A DNA stretch of 64,000 bases, from positions 1 through 64,000 of the IMG/VR virus record IMGVR_UViG_3300034279_001754. One strand, 5' to 3'. This DNA is from a virus. Below are positions 49,274 to 55,930 of the stretch, piece after piece. The position numbers were made by a program, and so were the translations under genes. Under the pieces are notes generated by a model. It did not search any database, had not been told where the DNA came from, and was given only the letters and a program-made list of their open reading frames with translations. Every line of letters begins with the position of its first letter. The stretch's first letter is position 1.

Positions 49274-49996
49274 TTACAATGACCCTGTCACGACTGCTAG
49301 AATGTCTTCTTCACTTCCAAATGGGCACTTACCGTCAGCGTAAACGGAAATACGATTGTAACCTTTGTAATCATTTCTATAAGAAATTTGCCACAAGTCA
49401 CCATCCCAGCTTACCTCGTGAACGGTGGCAATCCTATTGTCTCGAAGAATTAGGCGGTCTCCTTGCTTGACGACATGGCCGTTAATGGTTACGGGAGTGT
49501 CTGAGGTAGTCTTTTTATGCGTGTTTGCCGATGTCTTTGTCGGGATTTCGGTTGGAATCAATGCTACAACACGACGAAGCAAAGCAACTTGCTCAGAACT
49601 GAGTCCTGCATCTCCGTCATCTAAGACGGTTGGCAGGATTTGGTTAAGTAATGCCGCTCCTTCTCGCTTCAAGGCCAGCTGAGGATTGGGAACCCAGTCT
49701 GGTGTATGCAACCATGGGGAGCCGCGCTCAGCGACGAGTTCCCAACCCTGCAAATACCACCATACTGAGCCGTCGCCGCTTGAGTTCAAACACTGAACAT
49801 AACCACCTTTGTTCGCATCTTCTGCGGTCGGCGGCCTATGACTGATGCCATTGGTCGGCATTTGGTGCCGCATCGCCTCGAAGGCTTGGGTAGCGCCCCA
49901 TCGGGCAAAGAATTTGTAGTTGTTTTCGTCAGTAAAGTAGCTGCGCTCTTCTATCAAATCTTTCGGCGGTACGACGCTGTTGGGATCAAATGCCAT
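49274..49996 (-). CDS. hypothetical protein
   Basis: 240 residues. The C-terminal 70 residues are beta-rich with a small SH3/KOW-like pattern (HVVKQGDRLILRDNRIATVH) and end in GKCPFGSEEDI. The centre is Trp-rich. A promoter is 39 bases upstream (50035-50063). Confidence 0.65.
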   Translation of the reverse strand: MAFDPNSVVPPKDLIEERSYFTDENNYKFFARWGATQAFEAMRHQMPTNGISHRPPTAEDANKGGYVQCLNSSGDGSVWWYLQGWELVAERGSPWLHTPDWVPNPQLALKREGAALLNQILPTVLDDGDAGLSSEQVALLRRVVALIPTEIPTKTSANTHKKTTSDTPVTINGHVVKQGDRLILRDNRIATVHEVSWDGDLWQISYRNDYKGYNRISVYADGKCPFGSEEDILAVVTGSL

Positions 49997-50034
49997 AATA
50001 GGTTCTTAGATGGGAGAGGGTTGGTAACAAAGCA

Positions 50035-50063
50035 ACTATACTGCGTCTGCCACGCAGAAACAA
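50035..50063 (-). promoter_or_regulatory. promoter with imperfect palindromic spacer
   Basis: -35 TTGTTT, 17-base spacer, -10 TATAGT. The spacer carries TTTCTGC-GTG-GCAGACG, a decayed form of the shared palindrome. Confidence 0.6.
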
Positions 50064-50168
50064 GGCTGAGAACCGAACCGGATAGGGCGGTTATCTGACT
50101 TTGCCGTGTTGGTAAAAAAGTTTTTTACCATTGCGTTCATACTTTTTGAAATTTTTCGAGTGTTAAAA

Positions 50169-50239
50169 ATCCCCTAGACAGAATTGAACTGTCGTCTCTC
50201 GCTTACAAGGCGAGTGCATCACCACAATGCTTTAGGGGC
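50169..50239 (-). tRNA. tRNA-Thr(TGT)
   Basis: Anticodon arm CTCGC-CTTGTAA-GCGAG, D stem GCAT/ATGC, T loop TTCAATT. The acceptor GCCCCTA/TAGGGGA has a G-A mismatch at 1-72. The promoter -10 is 11 bases upstream. Confidence 0.85.
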
Positions 50240-50249
50240 AAGCATCCCC

Positions 50250-50277
50250 ATTATAGCATGGCTTGGCAAAAAGTCAA
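50250..50277 (-). promoter_or_regulatory. promoter of tRNA-Thr(TGT)
   Basis: -35 TTGACT, 16-base spacer ending ATGC, -10 TATAAT. Confidence 0.7.
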
Positions 50278-50364
50278 TGCCCCCAGAGTCAGGGTGCCGG
50301 TTTTGACACCCCGCGCCTCTAGATTACGGACTGTAAGGGCCAATAAACGGGATGCCCCCCTCTC

Positions 50365-50796
50365 CTACACCACAACCAAGTTATCACGAACCCAATCAGA
50401 TGAGTAAGAATACACTTCATCATCAATGCCAATAGCAACATAGTCAGGGTGTGAGACCGTTGCATCACCCTCCCTCATCTTAATGGTTACGGTATACCCA
50501 GCAGGGACAGGGACAAATTTGCACAGGGCACTGCGGCGATACAGGCCAGAATTGGGCTCAGTTTCTTCCCAGGAGCCAGGAAAAATATCAACCTTACACG
50601 GGTACGGCTGTGACCCATCGACCGGCATCAGTACATAGTCAATGCCTTCGACGGCAGTTAAATCACCCCTTTCTCGGGGGAAGACTTCGGTACCGACCGT
50701 CGGGCGAATGCGGACCAGGGTTTTTCGCTTTGCAGTCAAAGGTTGCCCGAAAGCTGCGATGACTTCGGTTCCGGTTGTGAATGTGAGGGTTGTCAT
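50365..50796 (-). CDS. hypothetical beta-rich protein
   Basis: 143 residues. Starts MTTLTFTTGTEVIAAFG; strand-rich throughout, ending SDWVRDNLVVV. Unrecognised. Confidence 0.65.
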   Translation of the reverse strand: MTTLTFTTGTEVIAAFGQPLTAKRKTLVRIRPTVGTEVFPRERGDLTAVEGIDYVLMPVDGSQPYPCKVDIFPGSWEETEPNSGLYRRSALCKFVPVPAGYTVTIKMREGDATVSHPDYVAIGIDDEVYSYSSDWVRDNLVVV

Positions 50797-50857
50797 TTTT
50801 GATGTTGGTTTGGGTGGTGGGTTTAGGTTTGGAGCTAGACGGTTAGACCCCCGTAGT

Positions 50858-50986
50858 TTAGCAGACCACTAAGGCAAAGTCTTTCGCTTCGCCTTTTATG
50901 CTAACGGGGGCCCGCATCAACGCATGGCCGATTGTTTCGCCGGGTTGCACGTTGACAATCAAAGGTGGTTTTGGCGGTTGAGCCAT
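50858..50986 (-). CDS. small protein, 42 residues
   Basis: MAQPPKPPLIVNVQPGETIG and on to FALVVC. A good compact frame with a strand-like composition, upstream of 50365 in the same orientation. Unrecognised. Confidence 0.5.
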   Translation of the reverse strand: MAQPPKPPLIVNVQPGETIGHALMRAPVSIKGEAKDFALVVC

Positions 50987-51020
50987 ATGCTTGTAGTTAG
51001 GCGAATTAAGCCGAGTGCAA

Positions 51021-51437
51021 TCAACCCCGGTTGGTTGGAGCAGTCAGGATAGGCAACCCACCTTGGTTAGGGGCTACGAAATAGGTTTTGTTTCCCTTTT
51101 CTGCCCCTTCCTCAATGTGTTGAATTTGCAGGAACGTCAAATACTCGGGGTTATCCTTAAGGCTAGCACCAATGATTTTATTGGATTCTGCGATACCTTC
51201 AGCTTCTTTGATGCGAACTTCTTTCAGCTTTTCGGCACTATCTAGTTTAGCTTGGGCTTCCAGAACTGCGACTTGGCGTGTATATTCGGCCTTTTGCAAC
51301 TCGGCCTTCCCTTCTAGTGACTGCTGCCAGACTCCGTATTGGGGAAGTACAAACATTGCAGTTGCAATGATGGCCGCCAAAAGGAATGCCAGGATGCCAA
51401 AAATGATGCCGCCAGAATAGCTATCGTAGCTTTTCAT
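51021..51437 (-). CDS. single-TM coiled-coil protein, SPFH/band-7-like
   Basis: 138 residues. N-terminal membrane helix (IIFGILAFLLAAIIATAMFV), then a charged helix (LEAQAKLDSAEKLKEVRIKE, then AEGIAESNKIIGASL) that resembles the end of band-7/prohibitin proteins. No full band-7 domain is present. An inner-membrane scaffold role is possible. Confidence 0.7.
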   Translation of the reverse strand: MKSYDSYSGGIIFGILAFLLAAIIATAMFVLPQYGVWQQSLEGKAELQKAEYTRQVAVLEAQAKLDSAEKLKEVRIKEAEGIAESNKIIGASLKDNPEYLTFLQIQHIEEGAEKGNKTYFVAPNQGGLPILTAPTNRG

Positions 51438-51487
51438 CTTTTAGTTGTTTGGTAGTTTGAATCCATTGGGATAATAACCCTTTGGAA

Positions 51488-51560
51488 AGTTCCAGGCCGG
51501 ATTCGAACCGGCGTTTCAGGCTTTGCAGGCCCGCGCCTTAGACCACTTGGCGACTGGAAC
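51488..51560 (-). tRNA. tRNA-Cys(GCA)
   Basis: Acceptor GTTCCAG/CTGGAAC, anticodon arm CGGGC-CTGCAAA-GCCTG, T loop TTCGAAT, T73. Its 5' part overlaps the end of the coding gene at 51538. Confidence 0.92.
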
Positions 51561-51822
51561 GGATGGGCCTGGGGTTGCCAGGGTTTTGCCATTTCTTTTC
51601 AAGAAAATCGGTGTCTTGCTGGGTTATCTTGTGAAGCCTTTCGTAAAATTGTTCTAACTTTTGATCGACCTCTTCTCTGTTTACTGTCATTGGCATGTTC
51701 AAGCGGGCGTCTTCTAATGATGACAAGGCATCACGAACTAAAGTTTTGAGGGACCCTACTTGTTTTCCAAGATGGTGCATCTCGTCTCGCTGCTGTTCTA
51801 GGGGGGGGTCAATGTTTGCCAT
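51538..51822 (-). CDS. helical protein overlapping tRNA-Cys
   Basis: 94 residues (MANIDPPLEQQRDEMHHLG), mostly helical and charged. The last 7 codons lie inside the tRNA-Cys gene, an unusual overlap. A promoter is 27 bases upstream (51849). Confidence 0.65.
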   Translation of the reverse strand: MANIDPPLEQQRDEMHHLGKQVGSLKTLVRDALSSLEDARLNMPMTVNREEVDQKLEQFYERLHKITQQDTDFLEKKWQNPGNPRPIRSSRQVV

Positions 51823-51848
51823 TGTGTTGGGAATTTGAAGCCGTGGAT

Positions 51849-51877
51849 ACTATAGCACCTTACACAGAGTAAGGCAA
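51849..51877 (-). promoter_or_regulatory. sigma70-type promoter
   Basis: -35 TTGCCT, 17-base spacer ending GGTGC, -10 TATAGT. It drives gene 51538 and probably tRNA-Cys. Confidence 0.6.
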
Positions 51878-52045
51878 GCCCCTCACTCGTTTGTAAACCT
51901 CCCCCCTCACTACTACTTGTTCCTCTTCACTGAGGGCAAACCAAATCTTGTCTAGTTCTTCCAGGATTTGATCTTCGACATCTTCATTCCCTTCGGCAAG
52001 GGCTTTCAAAGATTCTTCTAGCTTTGATAGGTAAATCTCTACCAT
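51860..52045 (-). CDS. hypothetical acidic protein
   Basis: 61 residues from MVEIYLSKLEESLKALAEGN. Helical and acidic. The frame to 52093 begins with a poly-Phe stretch from an A-run and is rejected. Confidence 0.6.
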   Translation of the reverse strand: MVEIYLSKLEESLKALAEGNEDVEDQILEELDKIWFALSEEEQVVVRGEVYKRVRGLPYSV

Positions 52046-52141
52046 GGCATTAAAATTGAGAGAAAAAAAAAAATCAGCGTTTTGATAATCCATGGGAACT
52101 TGTAAGGCAAGTTTACAACTTGGGTGCGTATCTTAGTGTGA

Positions 52142-52166
52142 TGGGGGATATCGGGCTTGAACCGAT
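52142..52166 (-). pseudogene. tRNA 3'-end remnant (T arm and acceptor strand)
   Basis: ATCGG-TTCAAGC-CCGAT followed by ATCCCCC and A is a perfect T arm with 3' acceptor strand. There is no matching 5' half: the sequence upstream is the coding gene at 52168. This is either a decayed tRNA or the kind of tRNA 3' fragment left by site-specific integration. Confidence 0.6.
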
Positions 52167-52167
52167 C

Positions 52168-52368
52168 TCAATCCAAGACAATAAAGACGGAATTTTGTAT
52201 CACATTGGGGCCAAAATATAAAGAACCTTCCTCAGTTACACAATAGTAGTACTTAAGATCTTCCAAGTTAGTAGTCAACATTTGTTCGAGTGCTTTCCTT
52301 TCGGACTCCGTTAAGGGTTGCTCCACAGAGACGAAAGTTCCAAGAGGGGTGATTGCTTTGATTTTCAT
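52168..52368 (-). CDS. hypothetical protein
   Basis: 66 residues (MKIKAITPLGTFVSVEQPLT). LTESERKALEQMLTTNLEDL suggests a helix in the middle. This is a recurring small phage protein type. It stops one base before the tRNA remnant. Confidence 0.65.
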   Translation of the reverse strand: MKIKAITPLGTFVSVEQPLTESERKALEQMLTTNLEDLKYYYCVTEEGSLYFGPNVIQNSVFIVLD

Positions 52369-52377
52369 GGTTGGGGG

Positions 52378-52749
52378 TTAGGGGGAGATGGGCGGGCTGG
52401 GGAGGGGGTGCCAGTGAGTGTCTCGGGGGCGGTAGCACACTTGAGGCAGTTCAACCCGCATTTCATACCCATCCCACACAAGAATCTCAGTCGGAACTTC
52501 AATGCTTCCCTTGCCACCCCGTGGCGCTGTTTCAATCGGCTGCCAGGGGTTGCGCTGGTTCCATGCAGCGATAGCTTTATCAATGCTGCCAGTTTCATCA
52601 TAACTGAAAGCCGGTCCAGCTGCTTCACAGTTGCCGCATACAACAAAGTTGTAAATGCCATCGTCGTGAAAGCTGACATCAACGCTGCCACAAAACGGGC
52701 AGGGTAGGAGGTTAGGGGTGGTGGCGTCAGGCATGGGTTTGCCTTTCAT
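52378..52749 (-). CDS. Lar-like zinc-ribbon plus DUF551-like protein
   Basis: 123 residues. The N-terminal half (LLPCPFCGSVDVSFHDDG, then CGNCEAAGPAF and AIAAWNQR) matches the Lar restriction-alleviation family zinc ribbon. The C-terminal half (WQPIETAPRGGK, then ILVWDG and HWHPLPSPP) matches DUF551, which is often linked to it. Lar proteins modulate type I restriction enzymes. The -10 is 7 bases before the ATG, predicting a leaderless mRNA. Confidence 0.8.
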   Translation of the reverse strand: MKGKPMPDATTPNLLPCPFCGSVDVSFHDDGIYNFVVCGNCEAAGPAFSYDETGSIDKAIAAWNQRNPWQPIETAPRGGKGSIEVPTEILVWDGYEMRVELPQVCYRPRDTHWHPLPSPPISP

Positions 52750-52755
52750 GGGTCA

Positions 52756-52784
52756 ATCATAGCGTTTCTGCGCGGCAGAAACAA
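52756..52784 (-). promoter_or_regulatory. palindrome promoter, leaderless
   Basis: -35 TTGTTT, 17-base spacer with perfect TTTCTGC-CGC-GCAGAAA, -10 TATGAT ending 7 bases before the ATG at 52749. Confidence 0.65.
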
Positions 52785-52842
52785 GGGAGAGAACCGAACC
52801 GGATAGCACGGTAGACCGACCCTCACTAGAGCAGTGACCGCC

Positions 52843-53442
52843 TTAGATAGCAACCGGTGTAAATACCCCATAGTATGCCCTGCCATAACAGCCGGATTCA
52901 GCCAACGTAGTAACACAACCGGGTTGCCCTATCCACTCATTAAGAGCATTTTCGGTAAGTTCATGGGGGTGGCCATCATGAGCAGGAATGTTGACCCACT
53001 CGAAAATTCTAAAAATCGGTGCAGCTTTCAGGGCGTTATGAATGATTTTAGCAGGGTCTACCGTATGTTGTAAACAGTTATACATCCATACTTCATCCCA
53101 CCCTGTGTCTTCAATTTCTTCACCCATCGAAACTGAAACTGAGACGTTATTACTTGCGTACCGATCAACGGTCCATTGAGGGTAGGATATCGGGTCTACG
53201 ACTTTTCCTTCGGTTAAGTTGATGGCTTTAAGCAAAAGGCTGCTGGGACCGCCACCGATATCAAGGATTCTTTTGCCCCCCACATCAAAACTATAATGGG
53301 TCCGATGCAACCCCATCAATTTTCCGTAGACGAATTGCTTCTGTTCCTCGTCAAAGGTATTGCAGCAGTTACCCCAGTATGACTTTTCAAAGTCGTAGTC
53401 GTTGCTGTGATCGTTATGGTTGTCGTGGTCGTTATGGCTCAT
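52843..53442 (-). CDS. SAM-dependent methyltransferase-like protein
   Basis: 199 residues. RILDIGGGPSSLLLKAIN is motif I of class I methyltransferases; VVDPISYP is the acidic loop region, and DEVWMYNCLQHTVDPAKII follows as motif IV. The N-terminus is His/Asp/Asn low complexity (HNDHDNHNDHSNDYD). The substrate is unknown. Confidence 0.8.
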   Translation of the reverse strand: MSHNDHDNHNDHSNDYDFEKSYWGNCCNTFDEEQKQFVYGKLMGLHRTHYSFDVGGKRILDIGGGPSSLLLKAINLTEGKVVDPISYPQWTVDRYASNNVSVSVSMGEEIEDTGWDEVWMYNCLQHTVDPAKIIHNALKAAPIFRIFEWVNIPAHDGHPHELTENALNEWIGQPGCVTTLAESGCYGRAYYGVFTPVAI

Positions 53443-53482
53443 TTCAGTGGGTTAAATATGTGATATTTGCGCTAGCAAAACA

Positions 53483-53556
53483 TGGCGGACCGGAGAATTG
53501 AACTCCTATTCCTCTGGGTTATGGGCCCAGCGTGACTACCGTGACACTCGTCCGCA
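53483..53556 (-). tRNA. tRNA-fMet-like (CAT), with C33
   Basis: Anticodon arm CTGGG-CCCATAA-CCCAG has three G-C pairs under the loop and a 1-72 mismatch (T-C), both initiator features. Position 33 is C instead of the near-universal T. T loop TTCAATT, A73. Confidence 0.8.
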
Positions 53557-53622
53557 TTAAGGTCGGGGCATTTCACCCCCGCTAGGGTTAATACAAACCG
53601 TTTTTGTTTGCCAAAAGGGCAA

Positions 53623-53705
53623 TGGGTGTGGCAAGGATTTGAACCTGCGTGTGCTTAACAAACCGGTTTACAGCCGGTCCCCTTCGACCACTCGGGCACA
53701 CACCC
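53623..53705 (-). tRNA. tRNA-Tyr(GTA), copy 1
   Basis: Acceptor GGGTGTG/CACACCC, anticodon arm ACCGG-CTGTAAA-CCGGT, long variable arm, T loop TTCAAAT, A73. Confidence 0.92.
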
Positions 53706-53744
53706 TTTGAGATGGGGTTTTAACCGTGGGGTTATAGCCGTGAA

Positions 53745-53803
53745 GTTGTCAAGATGGTTGTTTTTCTTTAGCAAAGAAATTTGTAAATTGCTGAACCATC
53801 TTA
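53745..53803 (-). ncRNA. covarying hairpin element, copy 1
   Basis: Stem AAGATGGTT/AACCATCTT enclosing a loop of about 35 bases that begins CAGCAATTT and ends AAAAAC. Related copies are at 54491 and 55880, with base-pair-preserving changes. Confidence 0.55.
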
Positions 53804-53821
53804 GTTTTGCGCCAGCAAAAC
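53804..53821 (-). terminator. tRNA-trailing hairpin
   Basis: GTTTTGC-TGGC-GCAAAAC, beginning two bases after A73 of the tRNA at 53823. Confidence 0.65.
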
Positions 53822-53822
53822 A

Positions 53823-53894
53823 TGGCGGAAGCTGGATTTGCACCAGCGATCTTCAGGGTATGAGCCTGACGAGATTCTACTTCTCTACTCCGCG
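53823..53894 (-). tRNA. tRNA-fMet (CAT), degenerate loops
   Basis: The start CGCGGAGTAGAG matches bacterial initiator tRNAs, with a 1-72 C-C mismatch and loop CTCATAC. The D loop lacks GG and the T loop is TGCAAAT instead of TTCAAAT, so it is diverged. Confidence 0.8.
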
Positions 53895-53922
53895 TTATTG
53901 TACCGTGTGTTAATTACGGTAA

Positions 53923-53993
53923 TCGGGATGGAAGGTACTGCCCCTTCTATTCTGCTTCCCAAAAGCAGTGTGATACTTTTCTACTACACCCCG
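53923..53993 (-). tRNA. tRNA-Pro(TGG) with abnormal T loop
   Basis: Acceptor CGGGGTG/CATCCCG, anticodon arm CTGCT-TTTGGGA-AGCAG. The T stem GAAGG/CCTTC is intact, but the loop is GGCAGTA with no TTC. The D loop has no GG. Confidence 0.75.
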
Positions 53994-54024
53994 TTTTCTG
54001 AATAATCAAACCGTCAGGTTTGAA

Positions 54025-54097
54025 TGGAATCATGGAGACTCGAACTCCAAACTCTCTGCTTGCAAAACAGATGCTCTTCCAATTGAGCTATGACCCC
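54025..54097 (-). tRNA. tRNA-Ala(TGC)
   Basis: Acceptor GGGGTCA/TGATTCC with the G3.T70 alanine identity pair, anticodon arm TCTGT-TTTGCAA-GCAGA, T loop TTCGAGT, A73. Confidence 0.93.
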
Positions 54098-54101
54098 GTG
54101 T

Positions 54102-54242
54102 TCACCTAATGCTTTCTAACATGTAGGTTTTACCCTTGAGTGTGACAGTGAGCGAAGGGTTAGCTATGGCAGCAGCCAGTTGCTTCCTTGCTTCAGGGTC
54201 GTTTAGAATTTCCTTAATTAGCTTGGTTGGTTTTACTTTCAC
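54102..54242 (-). CDS. small protein, GTG start
   Basis: 46 residues: start (GTG) KVKPTKLIKEILNDPEARKQ and on to YMLESIR. It overlaps the gene at 54214 in another frame and ends 5 bases before tRNA-Ala. Good amphipathic composition; unrecognised. Confidence 0.5.
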   Translation of the reverse strand: MKVKPTKLIKEILNDPEARKQLAAAIANPSLTVTLKGKTYMLESIR

Positions 54243-54462
54243 TCCAAGACCTCATAAGAGCCTGATACTTAACTTCATCTTCTTGAGCTTGCTTTTGAAT
54301 TATATCGTAAGCTTGCTCCACTCCCGCCGCTAAAGACTTGTATATGTATTCATTCTCAGGTTTACCCTGGATGAAGGTCTCTGGGCACTTCCCCAGGGAA
54401 ATTAAAAGATTGTACATACTCTCATGCACGTACTCTTCTTTAGTTTGTTCGATCTTTTGCAT
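54214..54462 (-). CDS. hypothetical helical protein
   Basis: 82 residues, helical (EEYVHESMYNLLISLGKCPE). It lies between tRNA-Ala and tRNA-Phe. Unrecognised. Confidence 0.65.
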   Translation of the reverse strand: MQKIEQTKEEYVHESMYNLLISLGKCPETFIQGKPENEYIYKSLAAGVEQAYDIIQKQAQEDEVKYQALMRSWSESKTNQAN

Positions 54463-54490
54463 GGGTTTACCTAAAAAAAAAATTCACTAG

Positions 54491-54548
54491 GGCAAGATGG
54501 TTGTTTTTTCTACCAAAAAGAAAGTTTTTAGATTGCTGAACCATCTTA
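54491..54548 (-). ncRNA. covarying hairpin element, copy 2
   Basis: Stem AAGATGGTT/AACCATCTT, loop beginning CAGCAATCT and ending AAAAAAC. Same element as at 53745. Confidence 0.55.
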
Positions 54549-54566
54549 GTTTTGCTATCGCAAAAC
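54549..54566 (-). terminator. tRNA-trailing hairpin
   Basis: GTTTTGC-GATA-GCAAAAC, three bases after position 73 of tRNA-Phe. Confidence 0.65.
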
Positions 54567-54568
54567 AA

Positions 54569-54645
54569 CCGGAAATCGCAGAATCGAACTGCGGACCTCT
54601 CGTTTTTCAGACGAGCGCTCTCCACCAAGACTGAGCTAATTCCCG
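54569..54645 (-). tRNA. tRNA-Phe(GAA)
   Basis: Acceptor CGGGAAT/ATTTCCG, anticodon arm CTCGT-CTGAAAA-ACGAG, T loop TTCGATT, G73. Confidence 0.9.
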
Positions 54646-54706
54646 TTTTTTACCAGGGTTTGATCTCCCGGTAGTTATTACCCCTAGACTTTCACCTGAG
54701 GGCAAA

Positions 54707-54778
54707 TTGAACGCACGGGACTCGAACCCGCATCCTCCACCAACCCGGTGGCGCTCTACCACTTGGAGCTAACGTCCA
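54707..54778 (-). tRNA. tRNA with abnormal anticodon loop (possibly Thr-GGT)
   Basis: Acceptor TGGACGT/GCGTTCA, normal D arm and T arm. The anticodon stem CCACC/GGTGG leaves only a 5-base loop GGGTT. Opening one pair gives CGGGTTG, with GGT in the anticodon place but G at position 33. Isotype uncertain. Confidence 0.55.
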
Positions 54779-54784
54779 AATCTT

Positions 54785-54940
54785 TCTATTATAGTGTCTG
54801 CAAACACCATTTTAAGAAGGGACTTAGGCGATTGCAGTCGCTTTGGCCTCTAGGGGCTTTCACCCTTTACGTTGAATTCGCCAAGCAAACGCAGTGGCGC
54901 CAATTTCAACTATTGCTACCCCTTAAGTATCCTTAAGAAG
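54785..54940 (-). other. structured spacer between tRNA-Asp and its downstream neighbour
   Basis: No gene. Near 54862-54915 there is a long imperfect hairpin with arms beginning TTGAA and ending TTCAA around GGCGCCA/TTGGCG, then GCGA-CTGCAA-TCGC. A TATAAT box at 54788-54793 may be a promoter for the downstream tRNA. Confidence 0.4.
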
Positions 54941-54943
54941 TAA

Positions 54944-55017
54944 CGACTTCGAGGAGATTCGGACTCCCGGTCTCTGCCGTGACAGGGCAGCGCTTTAGGC
55001 CGCTAAGCTACGAAGTC
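54944..55017 (-). tRNA. tRNA-Asp(GTC)
   Basis: Acceptor GACTTCG/CGAAGTC, anticodon arm CTGCC-CTGTCAC-GGCAG, G73. The T loop is TCCGAAT (C at position 55). Confidence 0.9.
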
Positions 55018-55084
55018 ATTTGCCCCTGCCCTGACTCACTTGCTTGTTCCGAAGAACCGCACTAGCAAACCTGCTTGGAGCAAG

Positions 55085-55157
55085 CGCCCAATGAGGGAGT
55101 CGAACCCCCGTATTCTAGTCCGTAGCCAGACGCTCTAATCCACTGAGCTAATTGGGC
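55085..55157 (-). tRNA. tRNA-Arg(ACG)
   Basis: Acceptor GCCCAAT/ATTGGGC, anticodon arm TCTGG-CTACGGA-CTAGA, T loop TTCGACT, G73. Confidence 0.92.
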
Positions 55158-55182
55158 AGTTTTCTGACGAAGTTTTCGTAAG

Positions 55183-55198
55183 TTTTTCGTAAGAAAAA
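55183..55198 (-). terminator. tRNA-trailing hairpin
   Basis: TTTTTC-TTAC-GAAAAA two bases after tRNA-Leu(TAA) copy 2. Confidence 0.6.
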
Positions 55199-55199
55199 G

Positions 55200-55280
55200 T
55201 GGCCCCCAAGGGACTTGAACCCTTACAGCTTTCGCCGGGAGTTTTTAAGACTCCTGTGTCTACCCTTCCACCAGAAGGCC
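55200..55280 (-). tRNA. tRNA-Leu(TAA), copy 2
   Basis: Acceptor GGCCTTC/GGGGGCC (two G.T pairs), anticodon arm GGAGT-CTTAAAA-ACTCC, long variable arm, T loop TTCAAGT, A73. Confidence 0.9.
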
Positions 55281-55341
55281 ATTTGGTGTCAAATTGTCAA
55301 GTTGCTGTTGGGTTGAAGGGCTTTGTGTCCCTTACCTTTGT

Positions 55342-55370
55342 ATTATAGGTTGTCAGCCCTGGCAAGTAAA
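55342..55370 (-). promoter_or_regulatory. promoter of tRNA-Leu(TAA) copy 2
   Basis: -35 TTTACT, 17-base spacer, -10 TATAAT, with GGCGGTTAACCG upstream. Part of a promoter module repeated at 58084 and 58505. Confidence 0.65.
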
Positions 55371-55386
55371 GGGCGGTTAACCGAAC

Positions 55387-55401
55387 GTTTGCCGAGCAAA
55401 C
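55387..55401 (-). terminator. tRNA-trailing hairpin
   Basis: GTTTGC-TCG-GCAAAC, two bases after the tRNA at 55404. Confidence 0.6.
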
Positions 55402-55403
55402 GA

Positions 55404-55474
55404 CACCGGAGAGAGGGATCGAACCCCCATCTACTGGTTTGGAAGCAGTGGTCTTACCATTAGACGACTCCGGC
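55404..55474 (-). tRNA. tRNA-Trp(CCA)-like, possibly shifted Gly
   Basis: Acceptor GCCGGAG/CTCCGGT with G1.T72, D arm GTCT/AGAC, G73. Standard numbering puts CCA in the anticodon place (loop TTCCAAA) with a C-C mismatch at 31-39. The arm differs by one base shift from the neighbouring tRNA-Gly(TCC). Confidence 0.65.
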
Positions 55475-55487
55475 ATTTTATCTTAAA

Positions 55488-55505
55488 TTTTCTCGTGAGA
55501 GAAAA
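55488..55505 (-). terminator. tRNA-trailing hairpin
   Basis: TTTTCTC-TCAC-GAGAAAA, directly after T73 of tRNA-Gly. Confidence 0.65.
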
Positions 55506-55577
55506 AGCGGGTAGGGGTAGTCGAAACCCCGTCTACTGTTTGGAAGACAGTCATATTGGCCGTTATACGATACCCGC
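55506..55577 (-). tRNA. tRNA-Gly(TCC)
   Basis: Acceptor GCGGGTA/TACCCGC, anticodon arm ACTGT-CTTCCAA-ACAGT, T73 as expected for glycine. T loop TTCGACT. Confidence 0.92.
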
Positions 55578-55616
55578 ATTTTGTATGTTGCTTCGGCAAT
55601 GTTTACGTCAGCAAAA

Positions 55617-55672
55617 GGGTAATGAGACTTTAAGGTGATGGTCTCCCATTTCCACCCTAAGTCATATTACCC
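55617..55672 (-). ncRNA. 56-base hairpin, acceptor-like ends
   Basis: GGGTAAT at one end pairs with ATTACCC at the other, enclosing TGACTT/AAAGTC and GGTGG/CCATC pairs. It looks like a shrunken tRNA with no T arm, or a long terminator followed by TTTT. Confidence 0.45.
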
Positions 55673-55685
55673 ACACTCAACCTCA

Positions 55686-55852
55686 AGCAATGCCCCAACC
55701 AGGGAATCGAACCTGGAGGCAACAGAATCTATTTTCAATAAGAAGGTGGGTTTTCAAGTCACACCTTATCAACGTAGGTTCAATACGTCTATCAGCATTT
55801 ACTTGTAGATTTGAACCCTAATGCCTGTTCCAACTACTTTGGGACTTTTTGT
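55686..55852 (-). ncRNA. tRNA-like gene with a large internal insertion
   Basis: The 3' end is a perfect T arm (CCAGG-TTCGATT-CCTGG) and acceptor TTGGGGC plus A73. The only matching 5' strand, GTCCCAA, lies 160 bases upstream. Between them are hairpins ACGTA-TTGAACC-TACGT and AAGGTG/CACCTT but no normal D arm. It is either a spliced tRNA, a decayed tRNA or another RNA. Confidence 0.4.
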
Positions 55853-55879
55853 GTTTTGAACATTCCTAACAAAATTAGG

Positions 55880-55930
55880 CTAGATGATTGTTTTTCCAAT
55901 TTTGAAGGAGTTGATCGCTGAATCATCTAC
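55880..55930 (-). ncRNA. covarying hairpin element, copy 3
   Basis: Stem TAGATGATT/AATCATCTA; relative to copies 1 and 2 two pairs changed on both strands (A-T to T-A; G-C to A-T). Loop CAGCGATC...AAAAAC. Confidence 0.55.
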
